Positions 52,243 to 64,000 of a stretch of DNA of 64,000 nt are shown piece by piece. The notes beneath the pieces are model-generated. The model had not been told where the DNA came from, made no database searches, and saw only the letters and a program-made list of their open reading frames with translations. Location of the stretch: NCBI GenBank assembly GCA_964017155.1, contig OZ024862.1, positions 30,575,158-30,639,157 of the forward strand. The letters run 5' to 3'. Position 1 is the stretch's first letter. Each line of letters opens with the position of its first letter. A program made the translations under genes and the position numbers. The stretch is from Oasisia sp. SBJ-2009 (taxonomy: Eukaryota > Annelida > Polychaeta > Sabellida > Siboglinidae).

Positions 52243-54337
52243 GTGAGAGATTACTCATCGAATTAATGTCTGCACGTAAGTTACCACGTCCAAATAAACT
52301 GTTCCATATTATAAATTCCTTTAAGTAGAAATATGGTTGTAAGTGTATTTCAGGTGTTTGCTGTGCCTATGGTTTGTCCTAAAATGTACCTAATTGCTGC
52401 CGCACTGAGCCTGCAAGTGTCAACCCAACTCCGGCAACTGGTACTACATAGTACAGTACAGTACAGTGGTTCAGCCAGTCTAACTCAAAAGAGCATAACA
52501 GCTAACGGACGGTCGGAAGCTGAATTTTAGATGTCATAACGTCATATTTTATATTGATGTATCTGCGCAATGTTTTGGGAATTTTAGCCAAATTTTAGCT
52601 TGATTGATTACCCTGCACTGCCACTGGCTGCAGGCTGGGCTCCTGTTACTGTAGCATGCTGCACACTGTCTATAATCTCATGCAATACAGTTACGAAATA
52701 CACACACCCGAACCTAACCTTAATCCTGCCTGTAACCCTAACACAAACCCCTATTTTATAATAGTAGACTACTGATCTTGATGAGGTGTGCGGCCCAAAG
52801 CTGACATAATCCCTCTGACTCTCTCTGTTTAAATTTATGTCAAATTATGACTCGTCTCAACAGTTAGATTAGTTGTCAAGTCTTTCAAGTTAAGAATAAC
52901 CATTATTAAATTGATAAGTGTCTTCAACCTCTCAAGAATCTTTTTCGCAAACAAGAGATCCCAGCAGTAACTGGATATTAGTTTTTCTCCATAAATTTGC
53001 TTTAAAGTTTAAGAATTAAGACGTGGCGTTGTGGGTAAAATTTAAATTACTACCACTCATCAGCATATATATTATCAAGATTCTCATCTGTACATGTAAA
53101 GCTAGGATTACAATTTGACATGTTCAGAAAATACGAGGAGGCTACAATGTTGTATGGGGACTCCCCCGACAGTGACATTATGTCACAGAATTTCTAGTCT
53201 GATTCCTGTGTAAGCAGCATGGTCTATGGAGCGATTCAAAACTGATTTGCCTAGACTAGAGACTAGATGTCTGGGCCTAGTATTTATTATTTTTATGCAT
53301 CTATGTACCACTTTCGCACACATGTTTTGTTTCCTAACTTATCATGGCCATGCCATGGCATGGGATCTCATGAATCATGATGGTGGAACTTTGCTCCTGA
53401 TTTACAGGAAAATATCAGTATCACAATATTTATTAGTTGGCAGAATTGAATTGAACATTATTCCAGTTAGTAAAAGATACAAATTAATGAACATATGTAC
53501 AGATGAAATATGGAATATAAATAAATAACAACATTGTAGCCGTGTAGATCTTCTAGAAACCTCTAGGCACGAGAATATAATAATTTAAAAACAGTATCCT
53601 TATTTTATAACATTTAAAGCATAACTGTTTGTAAAATCATTATTATGCTTTAAACCAATCCAGTGACAGCCAAAATTGAACTGATATACAAGAAGTTGCA
53701 AACTGTTTTTGAGACTTGCATACCATTGATCAGTTCTAAACTTGTGATTGTATTTTTATGCGCAGAGTTTTCAAATTTCACATAATAAACTCTACATTTC
53801 TTGAAAAGGGATAATTTTTTTATTTAAAAAAAAAATACTCGAATGACACAACATAACTTACTGTCACTAATATATATGCACTTAATCATCTGATATAGTA
53901 AACATGCAAAAATTCGTTTTTGGTTATGCCCTCCAGTTTATTTTTGCCGTCAAACTAGTATAATAAAGCACCTAGCCAAATACCTCCATTTGTAATGATT
54001 TATTCTGGCTCATTCTGAAGAAGTAAAAGTGTTAACGCGATGTCACCACATAATGCCAAGGTTGCAGGTCCTCAGTTGGTATCCAACCAAGTTTAGGTGC
54101 CAATATGAATATAACATAGCAACTCTTACCATTGTTTTCTGCACTATCATATATCCCAATGCCTTTATGGCTATAGATAAGCTTCACTGGCTTCCCATTC
54201 ATTCATTGATGCAATGACCAGCTTGACTGTAGGCAAATTTTCTCAGTGCTGCCTGCACACAGTTGACCACAGGCGTGAAAAACATTCTGTCTAAACTCCT
54301 GAGCCAGTTTATGTCAGGCAGTGCTTTACCTTTTGTT
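52243..54337. other. no gene recognised
   Basis: AT-rich sequence with short frames only. It would be intron if the exon at 52163 is real. Confidence 0.35.
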
Positions 54338-54495
54338 GGTAAAATGGAAATTTATATGTGTATTTGATTGTATTTGCAAATACTTTTCAAATACAGACCA
54401 AATGTCAAATACAAATACGCGTCCTTTTGTGATTTTCAAATACAAATACACAAAATGTTGGTATATGAATACGTATTTGAACCCAACCCTGCATG
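54338..54495. repeat. AAATAC-rich fragment of the hAT-type MITE family
   Basis: Dense TCAAATACAAATAC words; the right end ACGTATTTGAACCCAACCCTG is an inverted family terminus (CAGGGTTGGGTTCAAATACG). No matching left end is seen. Confidence 0.55.
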
Positions 54496-54583
54496 TAACC
54501 ATCATTTATTTAAAATGGTTTTCCTTCAGTATAACATCACTGAATGAATTATTTTTATTTACTAATTTTTATGTACCAGGTAT

Positions 54584-55433
54584 ATGTGATCCAGACTTAG
54601 CGTCAAATACATTTGTATTTTAAAGTATTTAAGTACTTTTTTCTAAGTATTTGTATTTGACCTTTAGGAATGGAAAGTATTTATATTTAAATACTTTCCT
54701 AGAGTGTTTGACTTTTTAAAATACTTTCAAATACATTATCAGTATCAACATTTCTGTTTCAAGATCACATGTAATGCCTGCCAAACTGATTACCTTCACT
54801 GCAACTTCACCCAACACCCTAATTACTGATGAAGACACTTAACAGCAGGTGTTCCCATGGCACTGGCAGTGACCACAACTTTTGTTTGTTCAGAGCCAGA
54901 GGATGGATTAGCACCTGAAAGTGACCATAGGCAATATTCCCATTGTTCTTTAATGTGGCTCCAAGCTGGCACCAGGCTATTCTGGTTTCCTGGCTAGAGT
55001 GGTCACACTTCCTCACAAGATCCTAGCAATCATTAGCAGTGTCTCTTCTGAGGGCAACATAGGTATTTTATTATGAACAATTTTTTTATGAACAATTCTT
55101 TTAAACAAGTAACATACTTTGGCCTTTACCTCTGTGTATAGAGGCTTTTGAGTTAGTTGTCACTGTGGTGTAGTTAGCAGTAACAATACTCCCTAGTCTG
55201 CCAATATTGCCTATTAACTAGATGGTGGACCAACTGGATGTCTCAATATATGAGTTGCTTTTCTTTTACCTACATTCTAATAAATCCTGAAAAATGAAAA
55301 ATATTTGAAATAATTTCTAATGTATTTGTATTTAAATACATTTGTATTTAAAAGGATTTGTATATCTGAATCCCTCAAGAGTATTTGTATTTAAATACAT
55401 TTCAATGTATTTGACCCCATGTCTGATGTCATC
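54584..55433. mobile_element. hAT-type nonautonomous element with 8-bp target duplication
   Basis: The element runs from CAGACTTAGCGTCAAATACA (54592) to the inverse of CAGACATGGGGTCAAATACA (55425), 834 bp. It is flanked by ATGTGATC and ATGTCATC. The ends are rich in AAATAC words and the centre is unrelated and noncoding. Confidence 0.75.
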
Positions 55434-56657
55434 ATGTGTGTAAGTTATATATAAAGATTATATAATTAATTTTTTTTTTTTTACACGACAGATGACATGC
55501 TGTAATCACCCCTTGCATTCACAGTAATTGTGTATTGTGTAAGGTTTATGGTTAGCTTTTGTTATGTGAAATTATAGCGGGAATTAGAATAATTATAGAT
55601 CGAATTGGAACTGGAAAAGAAAGAATTTGGAAAATTTGAATTGGAAATGGAATGGAATCAAAGGAATTGGAGCGGGAATTGATTGAATGGAATTGACCAC
55701 AGGCCTTATACCTTAGGAGACTGTGAACTACAATGTTGTGTAAATTTGAATAATGTATATGTAGATGAATGTCATGAGTCACTGCAGTGACTGTATGTAG
55801 TCGCAAGTTAATAAACATAATTAAATTATAAATTTGTTTTCTGAAAATATACAAAATGCAACAATAATTATAATTTCCAGCTACATAGATTTTTTTTATA
55901 ATATCTACTGCTCAAGGTTTCCAAAACATAAAGCAGAAATGCACAAAAAGTAATAATTTTTGTTGATTAAATTCATTTTGGCGTTGTCTGAATACAGTGT
56001 TTGAATACATACAATCACTACTATAGGCCCACTTTATTGTTAAATTGTATCAAACATTTCAATACAATACAGTACAATACAATAAAACTTTAATATCCTG
56101 GAAGAGATAATAAAGTTTGCAGCGTTCATGAAAATTCATAAATAAAATAATACAAAATATTAAAGATACATATAAATACATTATTAAAACAATATCTAAA
56201 CCTTAATCAATAAAATAAAAAGCATAATCTATATTATAATAATTTCATCTGTACTCGTTAAGAAATAGGAATGCTATCACTCAACAAAGTTGTAAATAAC
56301 ACATTGACATTGCCTCTATGAGATGAACGGCATATATTTAAATCTACTCTACTTCCTAGACCCAGCAATATGTGAAAACCCAACACCCCATCACTCATCT
56401 TCAAAGCTTCCATTCAATGGTGATTTGTGAGCAAACAGGAAATCGAATTAAACATCACAGGTTGACTCAGCACTTACTACAGTGACATGCTGACCTACTT
56501 TAAATCACGGAACGTTTGAAATAAACCCCAGTGGGGTTATGTGTAGTAGTTCCAGCATTAAGGCCAACAGTGGGTGGTTGCCAGCAGAGTACTAGCATTA
56601 ATCTTTCATAGTTTGAGACTAGATTCAATGAACAGCCATTGTGTTGGTGAGAAGGTA
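55434..56657. other. intergenic, no gene recognised
   Basis: AT-rich. It contains simple GGAATTGGA-like and ACAATACAAT stretches at about 55600-55700 and 56060. Confidence 0.35.
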
Positions 56658-56785
56658 GGACAAAATCCCCTCCGGACAAAACCCCCTTGGACAAAACCCC
56701 CTCCATACATAACTCCATCAGTACATAAGCTCCTTCCGGACAAAACCCCCTCGGACAAAACCCCCTCAGCATAGATACTAGACTC
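56658..56785. repeat. inverted G/C-rich array, left arm
   Basis: Five GGACAAAAYCCCCT-type units around a 40-bp core (ATACATAACTCCATCAGTAC). Its inverse lies at 57267-57409. Confidence 0.9.
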
Positions 56786-56845
56786 TTCTTGAATTATCAA
56801 TATAATTAAACTTAACTTGGCTTGTATGTTTGTGCATACTATGTA

Positions 56846-56846
<1 letters not shown>

Positions 56847-56932
<86 letters not shown>
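56847..56932. repeat. (TA)n microsatellite in the loop of the inverted arrays
   Basis: About 86 bp of nearly pure TA. Confidence 0.95.
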
Positions 56933-56936
<4 letters not shown>

Positions 56937-57266
56937 GGTATGTAAACAATTTAAATACATACCAAATATTTTATAATTACTGGCATAAAAAGGTGCTATT
57001 CAAGCAAGTTAGTGTCTAGTCTGGGTTTGTCTTTTGCCTGCCTGGCAGTCTGTAGCTCTGGGCAATTTGGTAACCACTGTTACTATAACCAAGTTATGTT
57101 TGTGAATGTGGATTCAGAAAATGGTGAAAGCAAGTTACCCTCTAGTCAGCCATACCATTCGGTGGAAATGAACACCAGTGGAAATAAACTGACCAAAATA
57201 AACACTCTGATAAATGCAACTAGAAGGTTGATGATTGCAATAGAAATAAAATATTTAATCATTCTT

Positions 57267-57409
57267 GAGTCTAGTATCACTGATGAGGGGGTTTTGTCCG
57301 AGGGGGTTTTGTCTGGAAGGAGCTTATGTACTGATGGAGTTATGTATAGAGGGGGTTTTGTCCAAGGGGGTTTTGTCCGAGGGGGTTTTGTCCGGAGGGG
57401 GTTTTGTCC
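57267..57409. repeat. inverted G/C-rich array, right arm
   Basis: Six GAGGGGGTTTTGTCC units around the same 40-bp core, one unit longer than the left arm. It has five G5 runs within 90 bases on the plus strand. Confidence 0.9.
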
Positions 57410-58463
57410 ACGCACGTTTTGTCTGATCTTTACTTCATACTGGTCATGTACCTGGGTAGTCTTCAAGTTCATGTAGTCGACATGAACCAGATGCTTTCAT
57501 GAGTAGTGTGGCATATACTGGGTAATGGGTAGTGGGTACACATATGGCTTCTGCTTTTTGTAAGCCTCAACTATTTTTTTTCTGAACCTTTTATCTGCAT
57601 GCTCATGCCTAAACTTAGGATGAGTGTTGTAATCAATCATTTGTCACACAACATACACGTGGGTCCTCTCGGCTTATGAGGAGCTGGGATGGTTTTTATT
57701 CACATAATATATTCAATTTTAGACTTCATACTATGATTTCAAATTGTATATTTGACAGTTTTGAGTATTGTAATAGTTGTTCTTGAAATAAATACTAACT
57801 TGTAAAACCAATTACTCTTACTGAGAACTGTATAAACTGTTCATTTTTGTCTTCAAAAATCTGCTCTGATGCTTTTGTAGCAACCAACTCATGAGTTTTG
57901 AGCAAATACAAGATTCACTGTGTTCTATGTAAATTGATAATAAATTACATTCTAGACTGAAACAAATATTCTTCAATCTATGCTAATTTTGTTTGCAATA
58001 TATTTTTTTTTTTTTAGAAAGTTCCAAAACAGAACACTATTTTACCTAATTCTGACATGTAATTCAGTAACTGTAGTTTCCGTCCTAATTCAACATCGGA
58101 ACCACATGACTGCACACTACACCATGTTTAATGCACGAAACAATACCTTGCTAACAGTGGTAGTTTTTCTTGTGACTAAAAGTGTTTTTTGAATGTACAT
58201 ATTTTAACCTAACCTCAATGTTATTGTTATTTCAGTGTACAATGGATGATCGCAACATCGAACTCGCTGTGAAGTACTTTTCAATTTTGGAACGTTGCTT
58301 TGCAATTCCTGGTCCGTAACTTAAAACACAATGCACACACTTCGTGTGGGACATTCTGGCGAGATACACACTCTTACTGAATGACAAGTTGGAACATTGA
58401 CGGATACGATTACATACATTAGTGATGTTGGATTTATAACACAGACTTTTGATGGTATGAAAC
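57410..58463. other. no gene recognised
   Basis: AT-rich with short frames only. Confidence 0.35.
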
Positions 58464-58642
58464 ATGAAAGTGTTCAAGACCCGGCAGCTGGTCAAACTAC
58501 TCCTGTTGCTTAGCAACATTTTAAGTGGACCTTCGGGAGCAGCGATTGTATCAGGTTCACCCGGACATGGCTGTGGCAATGGCAGCGAGACCGGCCCGCA
58601 TCATCGCATACAGGTGGATTTTAATACGGCGGTCATTAACAA
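58464..58642 (+). CDS. possible first exon of a secreted or membrane protein
   Basis: ATG opens a basic N-terminus and hydrophobic core (MKVFKTRQLVKLLLLLSNIL), a plausible signal peptide, then about 35 polar residues (GHGCGNGSETGPHHRIQVDF). The exon would end at ACAATG/GTGAGT. The codons are more GC-rich than the surroundings. No downstream exon is identified and the family is unknown. Confidence 0.35.
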
Positions 58643-59360
58643 TGGTGAGTTATGTTTCAATCTTCCGTCGTGTCTCATTTATTCTGTCATGTTGTCTATG
58701 TTTATGATTTCATACTCATAGTTTTGTGTGTGCAGTGGTTTTATTTCTAGTTTGCTGTTTAAATTGTCTGAACACAAGCTGTAATGTTATTTAGGATTTC
58801 AGTTAACATAGCTTTATGCAGAGACCCGTCTACCCGTCATTTGGACAGGTAAAACCTGTTTTAGACTGGTAGAAATACGACTGGACGGGTGATTGATGGT
58901 CAGAAAAAGTCTTCACAAATCATAGATATTGTTAGTTATGCCTTAGGAATGGGTGTAAATGGTATCACGTGTTTGTAGTCCATTTCAGGTAAAAAAAATC
59001 AAGTTTATAAACTCGCTTAACAGTTGACATATATGTGTCCACCATAGAATGTGGGACTGACAAATTTTTTATTCTGCATAAAGCCCTAATTGTTGATATT
59101 GCAATAGTTCTCTTTAGAGGCTGGGTTCCAGCTGCAGTAGAAACACTGCACATACATGTTTTTAGTCACCAGTTCACCACGCAGCACTTGATAACTGCCA
59201 CATTTTATCAGGTTTGCAAGCATAATGTGGAATTTGATAAACAAGAATATTACTGTTACACCAACTTATCGAGTTGAAGTGAACTGGCACATTTCTTATG
59301 AATAGAACTTCTATCACACGACGAACTATGACTCTTATCTACCAGAACACTGTCTCACAA

Positions 59361-59715
59361 ATTGATTTGTGTGAACGTTTGTATAATAACACCTGCTTTG
59401 GGGACAATTAAAAATCCATAATCTTGAATGAAAAGAAAAGTCAAGAAATATTGGGAAGTAGAATCACACCTAAACATTAAAGCGATATGCCTCATACCAC
59501 CCCGATAGTTAACAGTACTTACTTAAATAAAGTATACTTTTATCTAGGTATGAGGGTTATCCCTTATTCCTTTTAATGTTTTGGGTCTGATTGTACTTCC
59601 CAATATTCCATAACTTTTCTTATCATCCAATGATCCAACATTATGGATTTTTAATTACAGGGTGTATTAAAAAAAAACACAGGTGCTATTATAAGAACTT
59701 TCACACAAAATTAAT
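59361..59715. mobile_element. foldback element nested in the 2.6-kb structure
   Basis: Two arms of about 140 bp (ACAATTAAAAATCCATAATC, AATATTGGGAAGTA, CCTCATACC) face each other around a short centre with a TACTTACTTAAATAAAGTAT loop. Confidence 0.75.
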
Positions 59716-60957
59716 GGTATGAAGCATAATTAACCAAATAGCATTTCCTATATATTTTGTTATGGTTAGTTACTGACCATGAAACAAACATTGGACATAC
59801 CATTTTTTATGTGTAAATCCCACACAGTCATGATTTACTTGACATCATCCAAGTATCATTTTGTATTTAAATTTTTATATCAAATATTCTTAATATTTTA
59901 GTAACATTACGTATTTGTAAATGTTGACACATTCTGAGCACTGAAATGTTATATCAGTCTTGACAAACTCTATAGAAAATGTCATTTTGGCAACATAAAT
60001 GCAGTACTGGCTGTGCCAGGTTTAAAATTGATTATGTATTATCTTCACCCTACAGCTGTATGCTTGTCTATATTTGGCTGGTCTCTTCTAACACAGGTGT
60101 GTCCACGTGAGCCTGGCATGACAACCAGACTGCTGGATATTTGTCTTCTTGATCTGCAGATACTAATGTTCAGGTGTTATCAGATAATCTAGAACTATAA
60201 GTGAGGGTATAGAGATCAGATGGGTTACATTGGTAAGAGGGAATGATTGCTGAATCATATACACTGATTGACTGAGATGATATCTCAAAGGATTATTAAT
60301 AAATATGTATGAGGTGTGTCCTGGGTATGTAATAGGCTAAGTACTTATGTTTACATTTATGTACCTGTAGTTATTGAAGTTAATTGGCCGTATATAACAT
60401 GTCATGTCTTGTATGCTGAAATTAATGTCTGCAGTCTCCATATATGTTGATGTACCATGCGACCATACATAACTTGTAAGCAACAACTGAGCTCACTCAC
60501 AGACCACAGTGGATTATTTTGCTTTCAAAGGATTCAGTGGGCTAGTCAGGTGTGCTTCACTACACTGTGGTGTAGCAGTGTCCTAGTTCTCGTGGCCTCA
60601 GTGACAACTAAGACACAAAGTCACTTGTAACAGGGATTGGGGTTTCACCCACCAATATTTAGTCAAGGTTTGTGGACTTTTCAGAAATAAATCTTCAATC
60701 TTGTAAGCTACCACATCAGTGCCGATAATTTTGTTAGTGTTGTATTAATAAAACGTAGTCGTTGTTTTATCAGAAGCTATGACTTAAATTATATATTTAT
60801 GTAGTTGAGTTTCCAAATACAAGGACAAAGAGTTTAGAGACATAGTCTTTAGAAACTTACTGCAAAAATCTCAGTGCAGGTGGGGTGACAAGCATTGACA
60901 AGCAGTTTAGATTAATGTTTGCTGCCTGAGATTGACAGTGCGACTGCCATTCACTGG

Positions 60958-60958
<1 letters not shown>

Positions 60959-60991
<33 letters not shown>

Positions 60992-61001
60992 GGGGGGGGT
61001 C
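60959..61001. repeat. (GT)n(G)n tract
   Basis: About 29 bp of GT followed by 11 Gs. Confidence 0.95.
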
Positions 61002-61398
61002 AAGGGTCTATTTTAAATGACATTGCGTTTAATTAGTTCTCTGACTTCTCTGCTACAGTGTCCCGGCTCAGTGCAACAGTTGTACAGTTCTAGTGTCACC
61101 AGGGCTTTATGCAGAACCAAATTATTGCTGTTCACACATGTTTTGGTGGACACATGGATGTTAACTGTTAATCCAGTTTACAAACATTAAATGTGTCTGA
61201 TGACCTAAAATGGACTACTAAAACACACACATGACACCATTTACACTCAGTTTTGAGGCATAAGTGACAATATATATGGATTTGCAAGAGTTTTTTTTGC
61301 TCCTTCATTTTTTTACCCGTCCACCCATATTTCTACCTGTCCACAACGGTTTTTACCCATCCAAATGATGGGTAAACAGGTCTCTGCATAAAGCTATG

Positions 61399-63855
61399 AA
61401 TATTACAAAGACAGATGACAGAGATATTTGATTGACCTTTGAGGCTTTGACAACCCAAACTACCCTGAAACCACTGGTTGACTGGTCGAGCCCTTTTGGT
61501 GGTGTTTTCAAGCTTTCATTCACCCCAGTCCTTGTTGCTGAATAAGTTAGTCATTAGTTCAGCCTGGACTCACTTCACTGAGCTGTATAAATTATGTGTA
61601 CCTGGGAGGTACTGGCTACATACATTGGTAATCTGGTGGATGCATATGAATGAATCTATTTTGTGCTTCATTGCTCCATATGCCACAGACAGTTAGAAAT
61701 CACCTGTGTCTTACACTTAAGTTTAAAAGACCTTAATCAATAAGTAGGACATTGATTATGTACAGTTAAAAATAAACGACACACACAACTTGCATGTGTT
61801 CCACTGGTGAAGTCATTTCGTTGGTCGTGATGTAGCTTTTCAACACGTAATAAATCTCCTGACTAGCACTTGATTACCAGCACACAATAAAAATGATATA
61901 ATGTTGTTTTAAAATGTTATTTATTTGTTCGTTGCATAGGACACTTTCAGTAGGTACTTAGTGTTATTGATCCATGTAAATCATGTGTTTACAATACATG
62001 TGTACAAAAAACTACACAGGTGTGCATGCAAGTTTGAGGTATGCTGCAGGTGTACCACAGTCCACATACTTGTATTTGTTATGAAACGTTTACATAAAAT
62101 AATTAGACAAATAAAACAACATAATTATAGTGGAAATTAGAGTTGTGTACCATGTGGCTCTAATTTATGGGATATTGTTTGTACTGTGTATTTTATACAG
62201 TATACAGTGGACAGTACATTATGTTTTTTCAGTTCTCAGATCATTCCTAATAGGCTAATAGGGCCCGTAAGTGTGTCACGATACACGGCGAGACTCCGCG
62301 CAATTGGAGCTGATTTCGGGACTGGTCATAATGGTCATTAGAATAATATCCGATGGATGACAGTTGTAACTTCCGACTGATGAATATTAGGAAAATCAGG
62401 ACATAAATATCTTGTGTTATACCTTTCTTATCTTAAATGTCCGATTTAATATTGAGTTTACCACACTATCATAGACATAGCGATTTATGTAGTGCAGATA
62501 ATAGACACTCCCCACAAATTTTAGCCGTATGTGTTTTTAATGGATTTTGCATTTTACATAGCTGTACGTGGTGGTTTCGATAAACACTTATATCTGACAA
62601 ATTGTCTAAAATGCACATAATCATAACACATGTATACGTTTGGTCCAAACAGGTTGTATTGTGCGAAAAATGGCACTTTTCATTATTAGTCAAGTTCGCC
62701 AAACGCAAGTACTTGCCGCTGTTGCCATGGCAACCACCATTATAATTGATTAAAATTCATGATTTCCGTGATCATTGTCACCGGCAAAGTGTTCCACTAC
62801 TTTTGCAGCAATAATCTTTCAGACTGTATAACTGAAATTGTTAGACTGGAACAATTCGATTATTACAACCAAAAACAAAACGAAGTTCTATACGTTAACA
62901 TGGAGAATATGGACCTTCTGCCCCCAACTGCCCCCAACCTCATTTTCGCGCGTGAGACTTACACGCCCTATAGGCTACTAAGTACTAATCACTAGAGACA
63001 TGCTGCATGCATTGCATACTATTTAACACTACAATGGTGAGCTACCATATAGCCTAGGCTTGATTGAGCAAGGTTTGTTTCATTCAAATTAACCATATTT
63101 CTGCGTGACTTACACATAGAAGTATTAATTTTTGTGGAATAAAATTGATATGCGTAAAACCATCATTATGTTGTCTCTTTATATCCCAAATTTTGTTCTT
63201 GGTACTCAAATATAATGCATTCAGTAGCATTTCAAAAAGACCCACTACTCAACGAAAAACTGTCTGTGGCGACACGCTGCCTGTGCTAAGATGCTATGTT
63301 CATATGATTACCTACATTGGATTGGTAGGACAACGTCATTAATCAACTTATATCATCTGTTGTATGAGTTTTACGTGGTTATGGAAAATTCAAATGTATC
63401 GTCAGTTGATAATATATACATAGATGCTGAGGGTATGGTTGACTTCGTCAGATGATTAAAAACTATCTCACAATGTTAAAAAAAAAACTGTTTAAAGGAC
63501 AAAAAAGGCTACGGTTTCGTGTCATACACCTAATAGAATTTATACAAAGTAACAATTTCCACATACACTCAATTTTTTAACGTCATCGGTTTACTTAGAA
63601 TGTGACTTTAAAGTCTAAAATTCTAACGAAATCCACGATGGTCTAGACGCCGCCATAGGTGAAGGGTTAACTTGGCTTGGCCATTCAGCGTGCGGCATTC
63701 TATATCTCTGCTGAAGCCGGTTAGCTTCCTGTGACATTGGTAAGGGTCAACAACTTCGAGTCTTCGACAGTTCGTTCAGTTGGCGTGATATCTAGCAGCT
63801 GCTTATAGACGTATATCTAAATCTGTGGTTAAATCTATGGTAAACTTGAGTAATT
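61399..63855. other. no gene recognised
   Basis: Short frames only; nothing matches a known protein or RNA. Confidence 0.35.
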
Positions 63856-64000
63856 ATGCCTTAGTGTTCGGCATACGGTTGCAATAATAGTTGAAACAAC
63901 CGGTAGTATTGAAGCAATGGATTCACATTGGTGATTTGCGGGCGTACTGTTTGGAATCCCTCCAGTCCAAGTACAGTTCACTTTGCTCGGTCAACTTTGA
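63856..64000 (+). pseudogene. decayed THAP zinc-finger fragment, cut by the window edge
   Basis: Translation from ATG 63856 gives MP-stop-CSAYGCNNS-stop, the start of a THAP domain. In another frame, KQWIHIGDLRAYCLE and SKYSSLCSVNF follow, the end of a THAP domain, with Asn where the zinc-binding His should be. The middle is shortened and stops are present. It may be a dead P-element-like transposase start or a dead THAP gene; the sequence continues beyond the window. Confidence 0.55.

Larger units (their letters stand above)
58807..61398. mobile_element. 2.6-kb structure with ~290-bp inverted arms
   Basis: The left arm 58807-59086 starts CATAGCTTTATGCAGAGACC. The right arm 61101-61398 is its inverse; similarity covers the whole arm (GGTGTAAATGGTATCACGTG, TGTGTCCACC, TTCTGCATAAAGCCCT). 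Each arm itself begins and ends with inverted CTTTATGCAGA. It could be one element with long TIRs or two MITEs in opposite orientation. No transposase frame is seen inside. Confidence 0.75.

Noticed and set aside
56658..57409. Telomere-like sequence (GGGGTTTT as in some ciliates).
   Set aside because: The G/T run is only part of a longer unit with GTCC, interstitial and inverted; no telomere context.

Overview
This is a window of an animal nuclear genome: intron-split genes with GT-AG boundaries, several families of non-LTR retrotransposons, short inverted-repeat DNA elements, and many micro- and minisatellites. The repeats (CR1-like, RTE-like and L2-like LINE pieces, a tRNA-derived SINE, hAT- and mariner-type nonautonomous elements) suit a marine invertebrate or basal deuterostome. 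I cannot fix the phylum from sequence alone.

Two host genes can be reconstructed exon by exon, both on the minus strand. The first (31971 down to 20656) is a TMEM26-family multipass membrane protein with five coding exons and 374 residues. The second (49165 down to 37232) has eight coding exons and encodes 1179 residues. It has a long disordered N-terminal part and a C-terminal papain/C39-like domain with Gln, Cys, His and Asn in the expected order and spacing; I do not recognise it as a named gene. Weaker candidates are a small secreted peptide precursor (4316-3966, minus), an unidentified ORF (12465-11773, minus), and two possible first exons on the plus strand (52163 and 58464).

Layout. 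0-20 kb is intergenic: RTE, CR1 and L2 retrotransposon fragments, a 1.7-kb inverted-repeat element with a 5-bp target duplication, GT, GTGGA and AT arrays, a 37-bp minisatellite and a SINE. 20.6-32 kb is the TMEM26-like gene. Its second intron is almost wholly a 6.5-kb minisatellite of about 290 units of 22 bp. 32-37 kb is nearly empty. 37.2-49.2 kb is the papain-like gene; its introns hold a 31-bp minisatellite, a CR1 copy nested in a SINE, and a mariner-type MITE. 49-64 kb is intergenic or unannotatable: microsatellites, a hAT-type MITE with an 8-bp target duplication, an inverted pair of G-rich arrays, a 2.6-kb structure with arms near 290 bp, and a decayed THAP finger at the right edge.

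The most striking observation is that the 22-bp minisatellite is built from the splice-acceptor junction of TMEM26-like exon 3. The exon's first 19 bases are repeat sequence, so the intron carries hundreds of tandem copies of its own acceptor site. A second minisatellite abuts a donor site in the other gene, and a third overlaps the 3' end of an ORF.
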